The translations under genes were made by a program, and so were the position numbers. The notes beneath the pieces are model-generated. The model was not told the origin of the DNA. It ran no database searches and saw only the letters and a list, made by a program, of their open reading frames with translations. A stretch of DNA of 6,326 nt, taken from contig JAATEZ010000420.1 of assembly GCA_015655485.1 (NCBI GenBank), positions 1-6,326 on the forward strand, given 5' to 3'. Source of the stretch: Lactobacillales bacterium (GTDB taxonomy: Bacteria > Bacillota > Bacilli > Lactobacillales > Vagococcaceae). Position 1 is the first letter of the stretch. Every line of letters starts with the position of its first letter. Shown here piece by piece: positions 1-5,573 of this stretch.

Positions 1-239
1 ATCGTTTTTTGGAACGGGAATTTCCCGGTTCTAAAAAACGTTATCAACAAACGTTCGATAACAGTTATTTTTGTGCTTCCCCCACCGCTTCACAACTACA
101 GGACATTTTTCAAAATGAATGTGAAAATTATGGTATCTATCATCAAATGACGGCTATTATTGAAACTTCCAAAAGCCCTCCCAGATTGAACAGCTGCAAT
201 TATTTTAAAAAATTACAGCATAAAATAAGTTGGTTTTAA
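1..239 (+). CDS. SPL-like radical SAM protein, C-terminal fragment with an altered 3' end
   Basis: The reading frame is open from the left edge (first whole codon at base 3), so this is the 3' end of a longer gene. The fragment has the C-terminal pattern known for SPL-like radical SAM proteins (the DNA photolyase-like group): an FPG segment with K/R residues and a tyrosine, then N-S-Y-x-C-x-SP, then an ECE-x-x-GI helix and an MxxII segment. The cluster-binding CxxxCxxC domain lies outside the window. Family members usually end in a short tail close to EQLSLF. The frame read here instead runs on to TAA 237-239 with an unrelated tail, whereas the next frame encodes KPSQIEQLQLF and a stop at 206-208. 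One A missing from the run at 171-174 would explain this. The exact substrate of this branch is not known to me. The TTG at base 9 is an internal codon, not a start. Confidence 0.75.
   Translation, partial: RFLEREFPGSKKRYQQTFDNSYFCASPTASQLQDIFQNECENYGIYHQMTAIIETSKSPPRLNSCNYFKKLQHKISWF
171..208 (+). other. Probable one-base deletion site and original C-terminus of the SPL-like gene
   Basis: At 171-174 the sequence reads AAAA between TCC and GCCC. With five A's the reading would continue as K-K-P-S-Q-I-E-Q-L-Q-L-F and stop at TAA 206-208. That matches the usual KKP...QLSLF tail of the family. Without the fifth A, the current frame reads 21 unrelated residues after IIETSK. The run is short enough for a true slippage mutation or a base-calling error, and I cannot tell which. 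The 0-frame heptamer is not a classical -1 slippery site, so programmed frameshifting is unlikely. Confidence 0.6.
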
Positions 240-300
240 AGAAAAAAGAAGTTTCTCAATCCATTCCCAAGTGAAATTCCCTTTACGTACCGCTCTGATC

Positions 301-320
301 AATGAAATATTATTTGCATT
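301..320 (+). promoter_or_regulatory. Imperfect dyad overlapping the -35 box, possible operator
   Basis: AATG at 301-304 mirrors CATT at 317-320, with further AA/TT matches inside, giving AATGnAA-n6-TTnCATT. The right half overlaps the -35 box of the promoter for the Nudix operon. NrtR-type proteins are known in other bacteria to bind palindromes and often control neighbouring genes, so this is a candidate autoregulatory site. The AT-rich sequence makes a chance dyad quite possible. Confidence 0.25.
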
Positions 321-341
321 CCTTTTTTTTTCTGCTACTAT
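314..341 (+). promoter_or_regulatory. Sigma-A promoter of the Nudix/FAH operon
   Basis: The -35 box is TTGCAT at 314-319. A 16-bp spacer leads to an extended -10, TGcTACTAT, at 333-341. Transcription would begin near 348, about 34 bases before the ATG at 382. This placement rules out the earlier in-frame ATG at 271 as the normal translation start. Confidence 0.6.
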
Positions 342-381
342 TAAATCGATGATGTTTTATTTTTTTAGTGGGAGGAAAAAA

Positions 382-1221
382 ATGGAATTCAAGACAAAAA
401 AAGAGGAAAAACATTACTATGAGACTCTAGCAACACAAGAACAGTTCCTCGATTGGTATAAGAAACAAGATTTGCCTAAATATGAGACTCCTTCTGTCAC
501 AGTCGATAATGTTTTAATGTGTTATAACAAAGAGCAAGATGAATTAAAAATTCTGCTCATTAAAAGGAATACCCATCCATTTCAATATTCTTGGGCTTTG
601 CCGGGAGGATTTGTCCATTCAACTGAATCAACCGAAGAAAGCTGTCTTCGTGAAACCAAAGAAGAAACAGGTGTCCTCATTCATAATGAAAATATTGAAC
701 AATTATATACTTTTAGTACCCCAAACCGGGATCCGCGCGGCTGGGTAGTCACTGTCAGCTATTTGGCTTTTATTGGCGAGGAACCGCTGACTGCCGGAGA
801 TGATGCGAAAGAAGCCGTTTGGTTTAAAGTCAATCGCAAAGACCAGCTTTTATTTTTATCAAATGAAGAAGAGGATCAAATCATTCTTGATTTGACCACT
901 GGCGTTTCCAGCGGAAAAAATAATTTAGCTTTTGATCATAGTGCCATCATATTAAAGGCTTTTAATCGCGTAGCAGGTAAAATGTTTCACGAACCAAAAG
1001 TCTTACAATTATTGGGAAAAGATTTCACGATCACTGAAGCACGCAAACTCTTTGCCAAATTTTTAGGATCAGACTACAAAAAGATCGACCATTCTAATTT
1101 CAAAAAATCGATGCTGCAATATTTTGAAGAAATCGATGAACGTCCTGTTGGTATCGGACGCCCTTCTAAAATTTATCAGCTTATTCCGACAAAATCTGGT
1201 AATAAAGGAGAAAAGAGCTAA
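382..1221 (+). CDS. Nudix hydrolase fused to NrtR-type winged-helix domain
   Basis: A 279-residue protein. Residues about 38-150 form a Nudix domain with a complete catalytic box, G76-x5-E82-x7-R90-E91-x-x-E94-E95-x-G97-V98, so hydrolysis should be possible. The nearby NRDPRGW segment (115-121) resembles ADP-ribose pyrophosphatases and NrtR. Residues about 190-270 match the C-terminal winged helix of NrtR regulators, with F-T-I-T-E-A-R, an NFKK helix and the wing motif GRPSKIY (259-265). In characterised relatives this architecture is a transcription factor that senses ADP-ribose or related NAD metabolites; some keep the enzymatic activity. The start at 382 follows the ribosome binding site GGAGG at 370-374. 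The frame is open upstream to an ATG at 271, but that lies before the predicted transcription start and would add a hydrophobic, atypical leader. The stop TAA overlaps the next ATG by one base. A role in controlling NAD metabolism is inferred; no NAD gene lies in the window. Confidence 0.85.
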   Translation: MEFKTKKEEKHYYETLATQEQFLDWYKKQDLPKYETPSVTVDNVLMCYNKEQDELKILLIKRNTHPFQYSWALPGGFVHSTESTEESCLRETKEETGVLIHNENIEQLYTFSTPNRDPRGWVVTVSYLAFIGEEPLTAGDDAKEAVWFKVNRKDQLLFLSNEEEDQIILDLTTGVSSGKNNLAFDHSAIILKAFNRVAGKMFHEPKVLQLLGKDFTITEARKLFAKFLGSDYKKIDHSNFKKSMLQYFEEIDERPVGIGRPSKIYQLIPTKSGNKGEKS

Positions 1222-1856
1222 TGGAAAAAATTTCTAACATCTTCTGCGTCGCCAGAAATTATTCGGCTCATGCCAATGAACTCAACAATGAAGTTCCGCT
1301 CGCACCCATTTTTTTCATGAAACCAGCTGGCGCTGTAGTGAAATTAGCAAATGGCCTTACACCCGCCATTACTTTACCTTTAGAACAGAGTTCCGTTCAT
1401 TACGAGATCGAAATGGTCGTCCAACTCAAAACTAGTTATCAAGCAAAACTTCCTTTAGAAGAAAGTATTGGTTGGATGGGTGCCGGCATTGATTTTACTT
1501 TACGTGACATTCAGGCTGATCTACAAAAAAAAGGACTGCCTTGGCTCGCTGCTAAGGGGTTTAAGCATTCTGCCGTGTTGACTCCGATGATTCCGTTTGT
1601 AGATGAAGAAAATTTTCAAAATCTAAATTTTTCCCTTAAAAAAAATCAGCAGCTCGTGCAAACTGGCAATAATCAGCAAATGATTTTTCCTCTACGAAAG
1701 CTGCTGGACTATTGCTCTGAACATTTTGGGTTGGAAAAGGGAGATTTGATTTTTGCGGGAACTCCGGCCGGTGTCGGTCCGGTTTATAAAGGGGACTTGT
1801 TAGAACTATTTGTCAAAGACAAACGATTCGGTGCCTTTACCGTTCAGTCCGATTAG
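1221..1856 (+). CDS. Fumarylacetoacetase (FAH) family hydrolase, acylpyruvase-like
   Basis: A 211-residue protein, matching the single-domain members of the family (FAHD1/YcgM type). Visible signatures are CVARNYSAHANEL near the start, FMKP (32-35), the metal-binding HYEIE (H60, E62, E64), DFTLRDIQ with D91 as third likely metal ligand, KGLPWLAAKG (104-113), and the C-terminal GDLIFAGTPAGVGP followed by a KGD. Family members use Mg2+ or Mn2+ to cleave C-C bonds in acylpyruvates or to decarboxylate or tautomerise oxaloacetate-like acids in the cytosol; which substrate applies here cannot be told. The segment after KGF (KHSAVL) departs from the usual KGFD-x-F-x-P form. ATG 1221 shares its A with the TAA of the Nudix gene, and GGAG at 1207-1210 serves as ribosome binding site, so the pair is cotranscribed and probably translationally coupled. 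No intrinsic terminator is visible directly after it. Confidence 0.85.
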   Translation: MEKISNIFCVARNYSAHANELNNEVPLAPIFFMKPAGAVVKLANGLTPAITLPLEQSSVHYEIEMVVQLKTSYQAKLPLEESIGWMGAGIDFTLRDIQADLQKKGLPWLAAKGFKHSAVLTPMIPFVDEENFQNLNFSLKKNQQLVQTGNNQQMIFPLRKLLDYCSEHFGLEKGDLIFAGTPAGVGPVYKGDLLELFVKDKRFGAFTVQSD

Positions 1857-1913
1857 AAATTTTCAGCCAGCATATGCGTGTATTCCAATAGTTGGCTTCA
1901 TAATAATCATTCA

Positions 1914-1951
1914 GGCTGAGCCATGGACCACTTTTGATTGCCGGCTCAGCT
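1914..1951. repeat. Inverted repeat GCTGAGCC/GGCTCAGC
   Basis: A perfect 8-bp dyad (1915-1922 with 1943-1950), extendable by one G-U pair, encloses a 20-base loop. It lies 58 bases after the stop of the FAH gene. No T-run follows on either strand, so it is not a canonical intrinsic terminator. It could still stabilise the 3' end of the Nudix/FAH transcript or be a degraded terminator. Confidence 0.5.
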
Positions 1952-2033
1952 AAAATGCCATTAGAGGGTGCTTCAAAAAGGAAATAAAAGAACTTTTCTC
2001 TTCATAATTTACAGAATATTGAATTAATTTTTG

Positions 2034-2042
2034 TGATACAAT
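2034..2042 (+). promoter_or_regulatory. Extended -10 promoter element upstream of the hairpin repeats
   Basis: TGaTACAAT is a good extended -10. The upstream TTGAAT (2019-2024) is only 12 bp away and TTTACA (2008-2013) is 23 bp away, so there is no well-spaced -35. A transcript starting near 2049 would carry both hairpin repeats as a leader of about 240 bases before the Nit gene. Confidence 0.4.
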
Positions 2043-2055
2043 ATTACTAAAGAAA

Positions 2056-2112
2056 CATAGAGAAAGACTAATTCGCGGTAGAAGGCACCGCTATAATTTA
2101 TCCTTCTCTATG
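2056..2112. other. Long hairpin, copy 1 of the structured element
   Basis: The arm at 2056-2073 pairs with 2095-2112: nine contiguous pairs at the base, then interrupted pairing up to AATT/AATT. Inside is a second stem, GCGGT (2075-2079) with ACCGC (2087-2091), around a 7-base loop. If read as RNA from the - strand, the two A-C type mismatches (2065/2103 and 2068/2100) become G-U pairs, giving 17 of 18 positions paired. This hints at a - strand RNA or a DNA palindrome rather than a + strand leader. Function unknown. Confidence 0.55.
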
Positions 2113-2145
2113 GCTCCAAGTCAAATACGACTCGCTCAGCTTTTA
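2069..2145. repeat. Direct repeat, copy 1 (77 bp)
   Basis: This block recurs 124 bases downstream at 2193-2269 with one difference (A at 2125, G at 2249), that is 76 of 77 identical. The difference falls in the loop of a small CAAGTC/GACTCG hairpin inside the repeat. The block holds the inner GCGGT/ACCGC hairpin and the right arm of the long hairpin. The two copies are separated by 47 unrelated bases (2146-2192). The modular layout resembles intergenic repeats such as pneumococcal BOX elements, but I do not recognise this sequence as a named family. Confidence 0.95.
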
Positions 2146-2165
2146 TTTTATCCAGCTTCACGCGT

Positions 2166-2196
2166 CTGACTTTTCGGCCATAGTTCAGGATATAAT
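2166..2196 (+). promoter_or_regulatory. Possible promoter between the two repeats
   Basis: CTGACT (2166-2171) is a 4-of-6 match to a -35 box, and TATAAT (2191-2196) is a perfect -10, but the 19-bp spacer is long. Transcription would start near 2203, inside the second hairpin. The -10 lies partly in the left arm of that hairpin, so structure and promoter function overlap. Confidence 0.3.
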
Positions 2197-2237
2197 TCGC
2201 GGTAGAAGGCACCGCTATAATTTATCCTTCTCTATGG
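2178..2237. other. Long hairpin, copy 2 of the structured element
   Basis: CCATAG (2178-2183) pairs with CTATGG (2232-2237). GGATA (2188-2192) pairs with TATCC (2223-2227), and AATT (2194-2197) with AATT (2219-2222). A four-base internal loop separates the first two stems. The inner stem GCGGT/ACCGC is the same as in copy 1. The left arm lies mostly outside the duplicated 77-bp block and differs from that of copy 1, yet still pairs with the identical right arm. That is evidence for conserved structure rather than simple duplication. Confidence 0.55.
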
Positions 2238-2269
2238 CTCCAAGTCAAGTACGACTCGCTCAGCTTTTA
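2193..2269. repeat. Direct repeat, copy 2 (77 bp)
   Basis: Second copy of the block at 2069-2145, with G instead of A at 2249. It ends directly before the AAGGAAGG ribosome binding region of the Nit-type hydrolase, 19 bases short of the ATG at 2289. If transcribed with that gene, its structure could influence expression. Confidence 0.95.
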
Positions 2270-2288
2270 AATGAAAGGAAGGAAGAAA

Positions 2289-3131
2289 ATGAATCGGAAA
2301 TATCTTGTTGCAGTGATCCAGCCATGGACCAGTTCGGATATCAATTATAATCTAAAAAAAATGGAAAAATACATTCGTGAAGCGGCTGTAAAAGGCGCAA
2401 AAATTGTCTCTTTGCCTGAGGTGATGAATGTCATCGAAAGTGAAAAAGAATCAAACTACTCAGAAAACGAAGAAGGAAGAACTTATAAATTAATTTCTTC
2501 TTTAGCAAAGGAACTGAAACTTTTTATTCACGGAGGCAGTTGGGCAGAAGCAAAAAATAATGATCCCCGCTGCTACAATACGACGTTTATGTTTGATGAT
2601 CAAGGAACCCTGATTGCTAAATATCGAAAAATACATACCTTTGATATAACTGATCCCAATGGAAAAGAATACAAAGAATCCAATCGAATCGATTCCGGTG
2701 AAAAAATAGTCACAATCAAAACAAAATTCGGTGTTTTTGGCTTTGCGATCTGTTATGACTTGCGTTTTCCGGAAATTTACCGATTGATGGCACTGAAAGG
2801 AGCTCAAGTAATTTTTAATCCTGCCAATTTTACTATGATGACTGGCAAAACTCATTGGGAACCCCTACTGCGAGCTCGGGCAATCGAAAATAGTTGTTAC
2901 ATGATAGCCGCTGACCAATTTGGTCAAAACGAAAGAATGCTTGCTTTTGGAAATAGTTTAGTGGTCGACCCATGGGGAACTGTGATCGCCAGAGCGAGTG
3001 ATCATCCGGGTGTGACTTTGGCCGAAATCGATTTGGATTATCTGGATGAAGTAAGAGAGAAAATGCAAACCTTAGAAAACCGCCGTGAAAACGTATATGT
3101 CTTGAAAGAGAATACCCTCGAGAAACAGTAA
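2289..3131 (+). CDS. Carbon-nitrogen hydrolase, Nit1/Nit2 (nitrilase superfamily) type
   Basis: A 280-residue cytosolic enzyme, the usual length of the Nit family. The catalytic triad is visible: E44 in SLPEVMN, K114 in KYRKIHTFD and the nucleophile C155 in FAICYDLRFPE. The HWEPLLRARAIENSCY segment (189-204) and the C-terminal RRENVYVL are also typical of Nit1/Nit2 proteins. Characterised members are omega-amidases acting on alpha-ketoglutaramate or alpha-ketosuccinamate, or amidases of deaminated glutathione. This is a metabolite-repair type of role; which one applies here is not decided by sequence. The start at 2289 is chosen because AGGAAGG (2276-2282) sits six bases upstream; the ATG at 2271 is in frame but would read through the ribosome binding site. 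The two hairpin repeats lie immediately upstream. The gene appears intact, and no clear terminator follows it. Confidence 0.88.
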   Translation: MNRKYLVAVIQPWTSSDINYNLKKMEKYIREAAVKGAKIVSLPEVMNVIESEKESNYSENEEGRTYKLISSLAKELKLFIHGGSWAEAKNNDPRCYNTTFMFDDQGTLIAKYRKIHTFDITDPNGKEYKESNRIDSGEKIVTIKTKFGVFGFAICYDLRFPEIYRLMALKGAQVIFNPANFTMMTGKTHWEPLLRARAIENSCYMIAADQFGQNERMLAFGNSLVVDPWGTVIARASDHPGVTLAEIDLDYLDEVREKMQTLENRRENVYVLKENTLEKQ

Positions 3132-3207
3132 AAAAAATTTGTTAGTTGTTCGTGATCGCAACTGAGCACACTTTTTTCAAAATCATTGAATGTGACAGAC
3201 TAAATAA
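3132..3207. other. Short intergenic stretch after the Nit gene
   Basis: It contains only a weak 5-bp dyad (AGTTG/CAACT, about 3144-3163) with a T-run (TTTTTT) nine bases beyond it. This may be a poor terminator for the Nit gene, but I do not call it one. Nothing else is visible. Confidence 0.5.
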
Positions 3208-3657
3208 TATCCTCATATCACCAGCAAGAAATGGTTTGATTCTGATAATAAGTATCTGTGTATGGATGCTCTATGAGCCTATGGTGCCTATCCAACCTAA
3301 CTTAAAATACTAGGCGTTCAAAGCGGATGGCAGACATACCAAAACTATTTATCACATTCAAACCATGAATAATTATGTCGTTTGAAATCATGAATTACTA
3401 ATTTCAAATATATTGCGATTAAGTATTTGAAGATCCCTATTGTTTTGTGTAATTTCCTGGACTACATGAACTTTAATGGTACAACAGACGGAGGAAACCC
3501 ACTCGCAGCAGAAAATTTACTGCACAAAAAATATGTGGCAAGAAATAGTTCAAGAATGAAAAAAACGCCAATATAGATGATGAAACGGCCAAACATTTGT
3601 AAACACAACCCTACTTTTAAAGAACTCATACACAAAACTATCCTGCAAACAAATTGA
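3208..3657 (+). pseudogene. Decayed coding remnant, family not recognised
   Basis: One frame reads as protein-like sequence from 3208 (YPHITSKKWFDSDNKYLCM...) to the stop TAG at 3574, but is broken by TGA 3274, TAA 3298, TAA 3370 and TGA 3391. Between the stops it gives plausible protein, for example LKILGVQSGWQTYQNYL and FNGTTDGGNPLAAENLLHKK. After M556-K (bases 3556-3564) the likely continuation jumps one frame to NANIDDETAKHL. It then returns to the first frame as KHNPTFKELIHKTILQTN, ending at TGA 3655-3657. This suggests at least two indels and several nonsense changes in an ancestral gene of about 150 codons or more. No start codon or ribosome binding site is clear. The end lies 19 bases before the methyltransferase pseudogene, so the two may have been an operon. 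The opposite-strand open frame here (3462-3758) looks like a shadow. Confidence 0.5.
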
Positions 3658-3676
3658 AAATTAAGAAGGTGTGCAA

Positions 3677-4296
3677 ATGAAAAACTTCTGAGAAGAAATT
3701 GAATTGTCAGATTATGAAAAACATATGCAGCTGGATTCTGTGATGCAGCTTCAAGCAATGAATACCATGATGAAAACCAGTTTAATCATTATCAAATAAA
3801 AACAGTTATGGTTCTTGGGATTGCTGGCGGGAACGGTTTAGGACATGTTGATCTCAACAAAATTGAAAAAGTATATGGAGTAGATATTAATCGAGGTTAT
3901 TTGAATGAGTGTATTGTTCGGTACCCGGCATTGAATGATATACTTGAATGTCTGTGCCTTGACTTGCGTGCCACAAAGCTTGTCATTCCCCATGCTGACA
4001 TGGTAATTGCCAATCTGTTGATAGAGTATATTGGTTATGATTATTTTCAAAATGCGATTAAACAGATTAAACCAATATATATTTCATGCATTATTCAAAT
4101 TAATGATGATAGTCCTGGCTTTGTATCAGGCTCGCCTTATATTCACGCGTTTGATCATCTAAATGAAGTGCCTCATCAGATAGATGAGGCTGGTCTAGTT
4201 CACTCATTACAGCTGCTTGGATATTCTTTGATAGCACAATTGGAACATCTATTACCGAATGGGAAAAAATTAGTTCCAATGGATTTTAAAATATAA
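3677..4296 (+). pseudogene. Class I SAM-dependent methyltransferase, disrupted
   Basis: A good ribosome binding site (AAGGTG, 3666-3671) precedes ATG 3677. Codon 5 is TGA (3689-3691), followed in frame by EEIELSDYEKHMQLDSVMQLQAMNTMMK. The frame then slips by one base near 3773-3778 (AAAACCAG). The continuation, QFNHYQIKTV from 3778, leads into motif I, MVLGIAGGNGLGHVD, and VYGVDIN, which form the SAM-binding core of a Rossmann-fold methyltransferase. It runs to TAA 4294-4296. Restored, the protein would be about 206 residues, suitable for a small cytosolic methyltransferase of unknown substrate. Codon 5 was probably TGG (Trp) changed to TGA. The ATG at 3808 starts a 162-codon open frame but cuts immediately before motif I and has no good ribosome binding site, so a working product is unlikely. 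Confidence 0.75.
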
Positions 4297-4305
4297 TTTT
4301 TTCGC

Positions 4306-4339
4306 CTCACACAGCCTTGCTCAGAATAAACTGTGTGAG
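4306..4339. repeat. Perfect 9-bp inverted repeat CTCACACAG/CTGTGTGAG
   Basis: It lies ten bases after the methyltransferase stop codon, with a 16-base loop. No T-run follows on either strand; the only run (TTTTTT) precedes it. It may be a 3' stabilising hairpin or an old terminator, but not a canonical one. Confidence 0.5.
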
Positions 4340-4373
4340 AATAGGAAATCAGCATAAAAAGTAACAAAAAGTC

Positions 4374-4417
4374 AAAAAAAGCGGCAGAGTATCTAAAGTA
4401 TACCTGGCCGCTTTTTT
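4374..4417. terminator. Bidirectional intrinsic terminator between the convergent genes
   Basis: AAAAAAGCGGC pairs with GCCGCTTTTTT around a loop that can itself fold (GTAT/ATAC). The T-run at 4412-4417 serves + strand transcripts coming from the methyltransferase pseudogene. The A-run at 4374-4380 gives a seven-T tail for - strand transcripts of rlmN, whose stop codon is 15 bases away. Confidence 0.9.
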
Positions 4418-4431
4418 AGCATTCAAAATTT

Positions 4432-5496
4432 TTATTTGGTTTTTTCTTTCATTTGTTTGCTGCGCAGTTGACCACAAGCCGCATCAATATCAGAACCATG
4501 CTCTTTTCTGATCACGCAATTGATCCCGTTCTTTTTTAGGATATCATAGAAGGCCAGTACATCCTGCTTATCACTGCGCTGGTACTGATCATGTTCACTC
4601 ACCGAATTATAGGGAATCAAGTTGACATAGGTCAATTTCTTTTTATCGCGTAATAAGTCCGCCAATTCGCGGGCATGTTCCTTACGATCATTGACATTTG
4701 CCAACATGATATATTCAAAAGTAATACGCCGATTCGTTTTTTCCAAATATTCATCTACGGCTTCCATGAGCTTTTCAATTGGAAAGCTGCGATTGATCCG
4801 CATGATGGAAGTACGAACTTCATTGTTGGGAGCATGAAGCGAGATGGCCAAATTGACCTGCAGACCGTTATTCGCAAATTCTTTGATTTTAGGAACCAAG
4901 CCGCTGGTTGAGACAGTGATATGTCTGGCTCCGATCGCTAACCCCTTCGCATCATTAATGATTTGAATAAACTTCATGACATTGTCATAGTTATCGAAAG
5001 GTTCGCCAATCCCCATGACAACCACATGACTGACTCTCTCATCCTGACCTTTTTCATCTAAATAAGCTTGAACTTGCATGATTTGAGCGACAATTTCTCC
5101 AGCAGTCAAATCTCTTTGTTTTTTTAATAACCCGCTGGCACAAAACGTGCATCCGATATTACAGCCTACCTGGGTCGTTACACAAACGGAAAGTCCATAT
5201 TCCTGCCGCATCAATACGGTTTCGATCATGTTCTCATCGTCAAGTTCAAAAAGATATTTGATCGTGCCGTCCTTTGCTTCTTGGACGACTGCCTGCTTTA
5301 ATGGATCAAGTACAAAGGATTCTTCTAGAAGTGCCAAAGTAGCTTTTGAAAGATTGCTCATATCTTCAAAATCAACTACTCTTTTACTATACAGCCAATC
5401 CCAAACTTGGGTCGCCCGAAATTTTTTTTCGCCTTTTTCTATAAACCATTCGGTTAAATCTGTTAATGTTAAACTATAAATGGATTGCTTTTCCAC
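4432..5496 (-). CDS. rlmN: RlmN, 23S rRNA A2503 / tRNA A37 C2-methyltransferase (radical SAM)
   Basis: A 354-residue protein, the normal length. It adds a methyl group to C2 of A2503 in the peptidyl-transferase centre of 23S rRNA and, in studied bacteria, to A37 of some tRNAs. The radical SAM cluster motif is C112-x3-C116-x2-C119 (GCNIGCTFCASG). C105 in the preceding VCVTTQ segment and C341 in DAACGQL match the two catalytic cysteines that handle the methyl-thioether chemistry in E. coli RlmN. GIGEPFDN is the SAM-binding GEP motif, and ISLHAPN and EYIMLANVND are further family blocks. Both catalytic cysteines are present, as in RlmN; the related Cfr resistance enzymes share them, but the overall sequence reads as the housekeeping type. 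The start is GTG at 5496: an in-frame TGA at 5508-5506 excludes anything longer, and GAGGAAG (5507-5501) is a well-placed ribosome binding site. It has its own promoter and terminator. Confidence 0.96.
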   Translation of the reverse strand: MEKQSIYSLTLTDLTEWFIEKGEKKFRATQVWDWLYSKRVVDFEDMSNLSKATLALLEESFVLDPLKQAVVQEAKDGTIKYLFELDDENMIETVLMRQEYGLSVCVTTQVGCNIGCTFCASGLLKKQRDLTAGEIVAQIMQVQAYLDEKGQDERVSHVVVMGIGEPFDNYDNVMKFIQIINDAKGLAIGARHITVSTSGLVPKIKEFANNGLQVNLAISLHAPNNEVRTSIMRINRSFPIEKLMEAVDEYLEKTNRRITFEYIMLANVNDRKEHARELADLLRDKKKLTYVNLIPYNSVSEHDQYQRSDKQDVLAFYDILKKNGINCVIRKEHGSDIDAACGQLRSKQMKEKTK

Positions 5497-5539
5497 ATAA
5501 CTTCCTCATTTCTGCTATTTTCACGGTTTTCCTCAACCA

Positions 5540-5568
5540 ACTATAGACTAAAATGGCTTTCTTTGCAA
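5540..5568 (-). promoter_or_regulatory. Sigma-A promoter of rlmN
   Basis: Read on the - strand, TTGCAA (5568-5563) is separated by exactly 17 bp from TATAGT (5545-5540). Transcription would start near 5533, leaving a leader of about 37 bases before the GTG. It begins just after the end of the small gene upstream, so rlmN need not depend on that gene's transcript. Confidence 0.7.
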
Positions 5569-5573
5569 TCATT

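Larger units (their letters stand above)
1857..2288. other. Intergenic region with inverted repeat, promoter-like sites and tandem hairpin repeats
   Basis: This 432-base gap holds no convincing gene. Its left part (about 1857-2010) contains one inverted repeat and has stops in all + frames, with no recognisable coding remnant. Its right part is dominated by two near-identical 77-bp repeats that run almost up to the ribosome binding site of the Nit-type hydrolase. Three perfect TATAAT hexamers occur at 2092-2097, 2191-2196 and 2216-2221; two of them are equivalent positions in the two repeat copies. Confidence 0.8.

Noticed and set aside
271..381. In-frame upstream extension of the Nudix protein from ATG 271 with a hydrophobic leader
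   Set aside because: It lies upstream of the predicted transcription start and has no ribosome binding site; the ATG at 382 has GGAGG and fits the family's N-terminus.
2069..2269. CRISPR array
   Set aside because: Only two copies, too long (77 bp), with a single 47-base spacer and no cas genes.
1919..2331. Shared AGCCATGGACCA at 1919-1930 and at the start of the Nit gene, suggesting a remnant duplicate of that gene
   Set aside because: A 12-base match is expected about once by chance in a window of this size, and the flanks do not match.
2502..2855. Opposite-strand open frame of 117 codons inside the Nit gene
   Set aside because: A shadow of a clearly conserved coding region with an intact catalytic triad.
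3144..3178. AGTTG/CAACT dyad followed by a T-run, as terminator of the Nit gene
   Set aside because: Only five pairs, with a ten-base loop, and the T-run begins nine bases after the stem.
3462..3758. Opposite-strand open frame of 98 codons
   Set aside because: It is antisense to the decayed remnant and the methyltransferase start, has no ribosome binding site, and reads as low-quality hydrophobic sequence.
4432..5496. Cfr-type antibiotic resistance methyltransferase
   Set aside because: The sequence blocks and the setting (own promoter and terminator in a core region) fit housekeeping RlmN.
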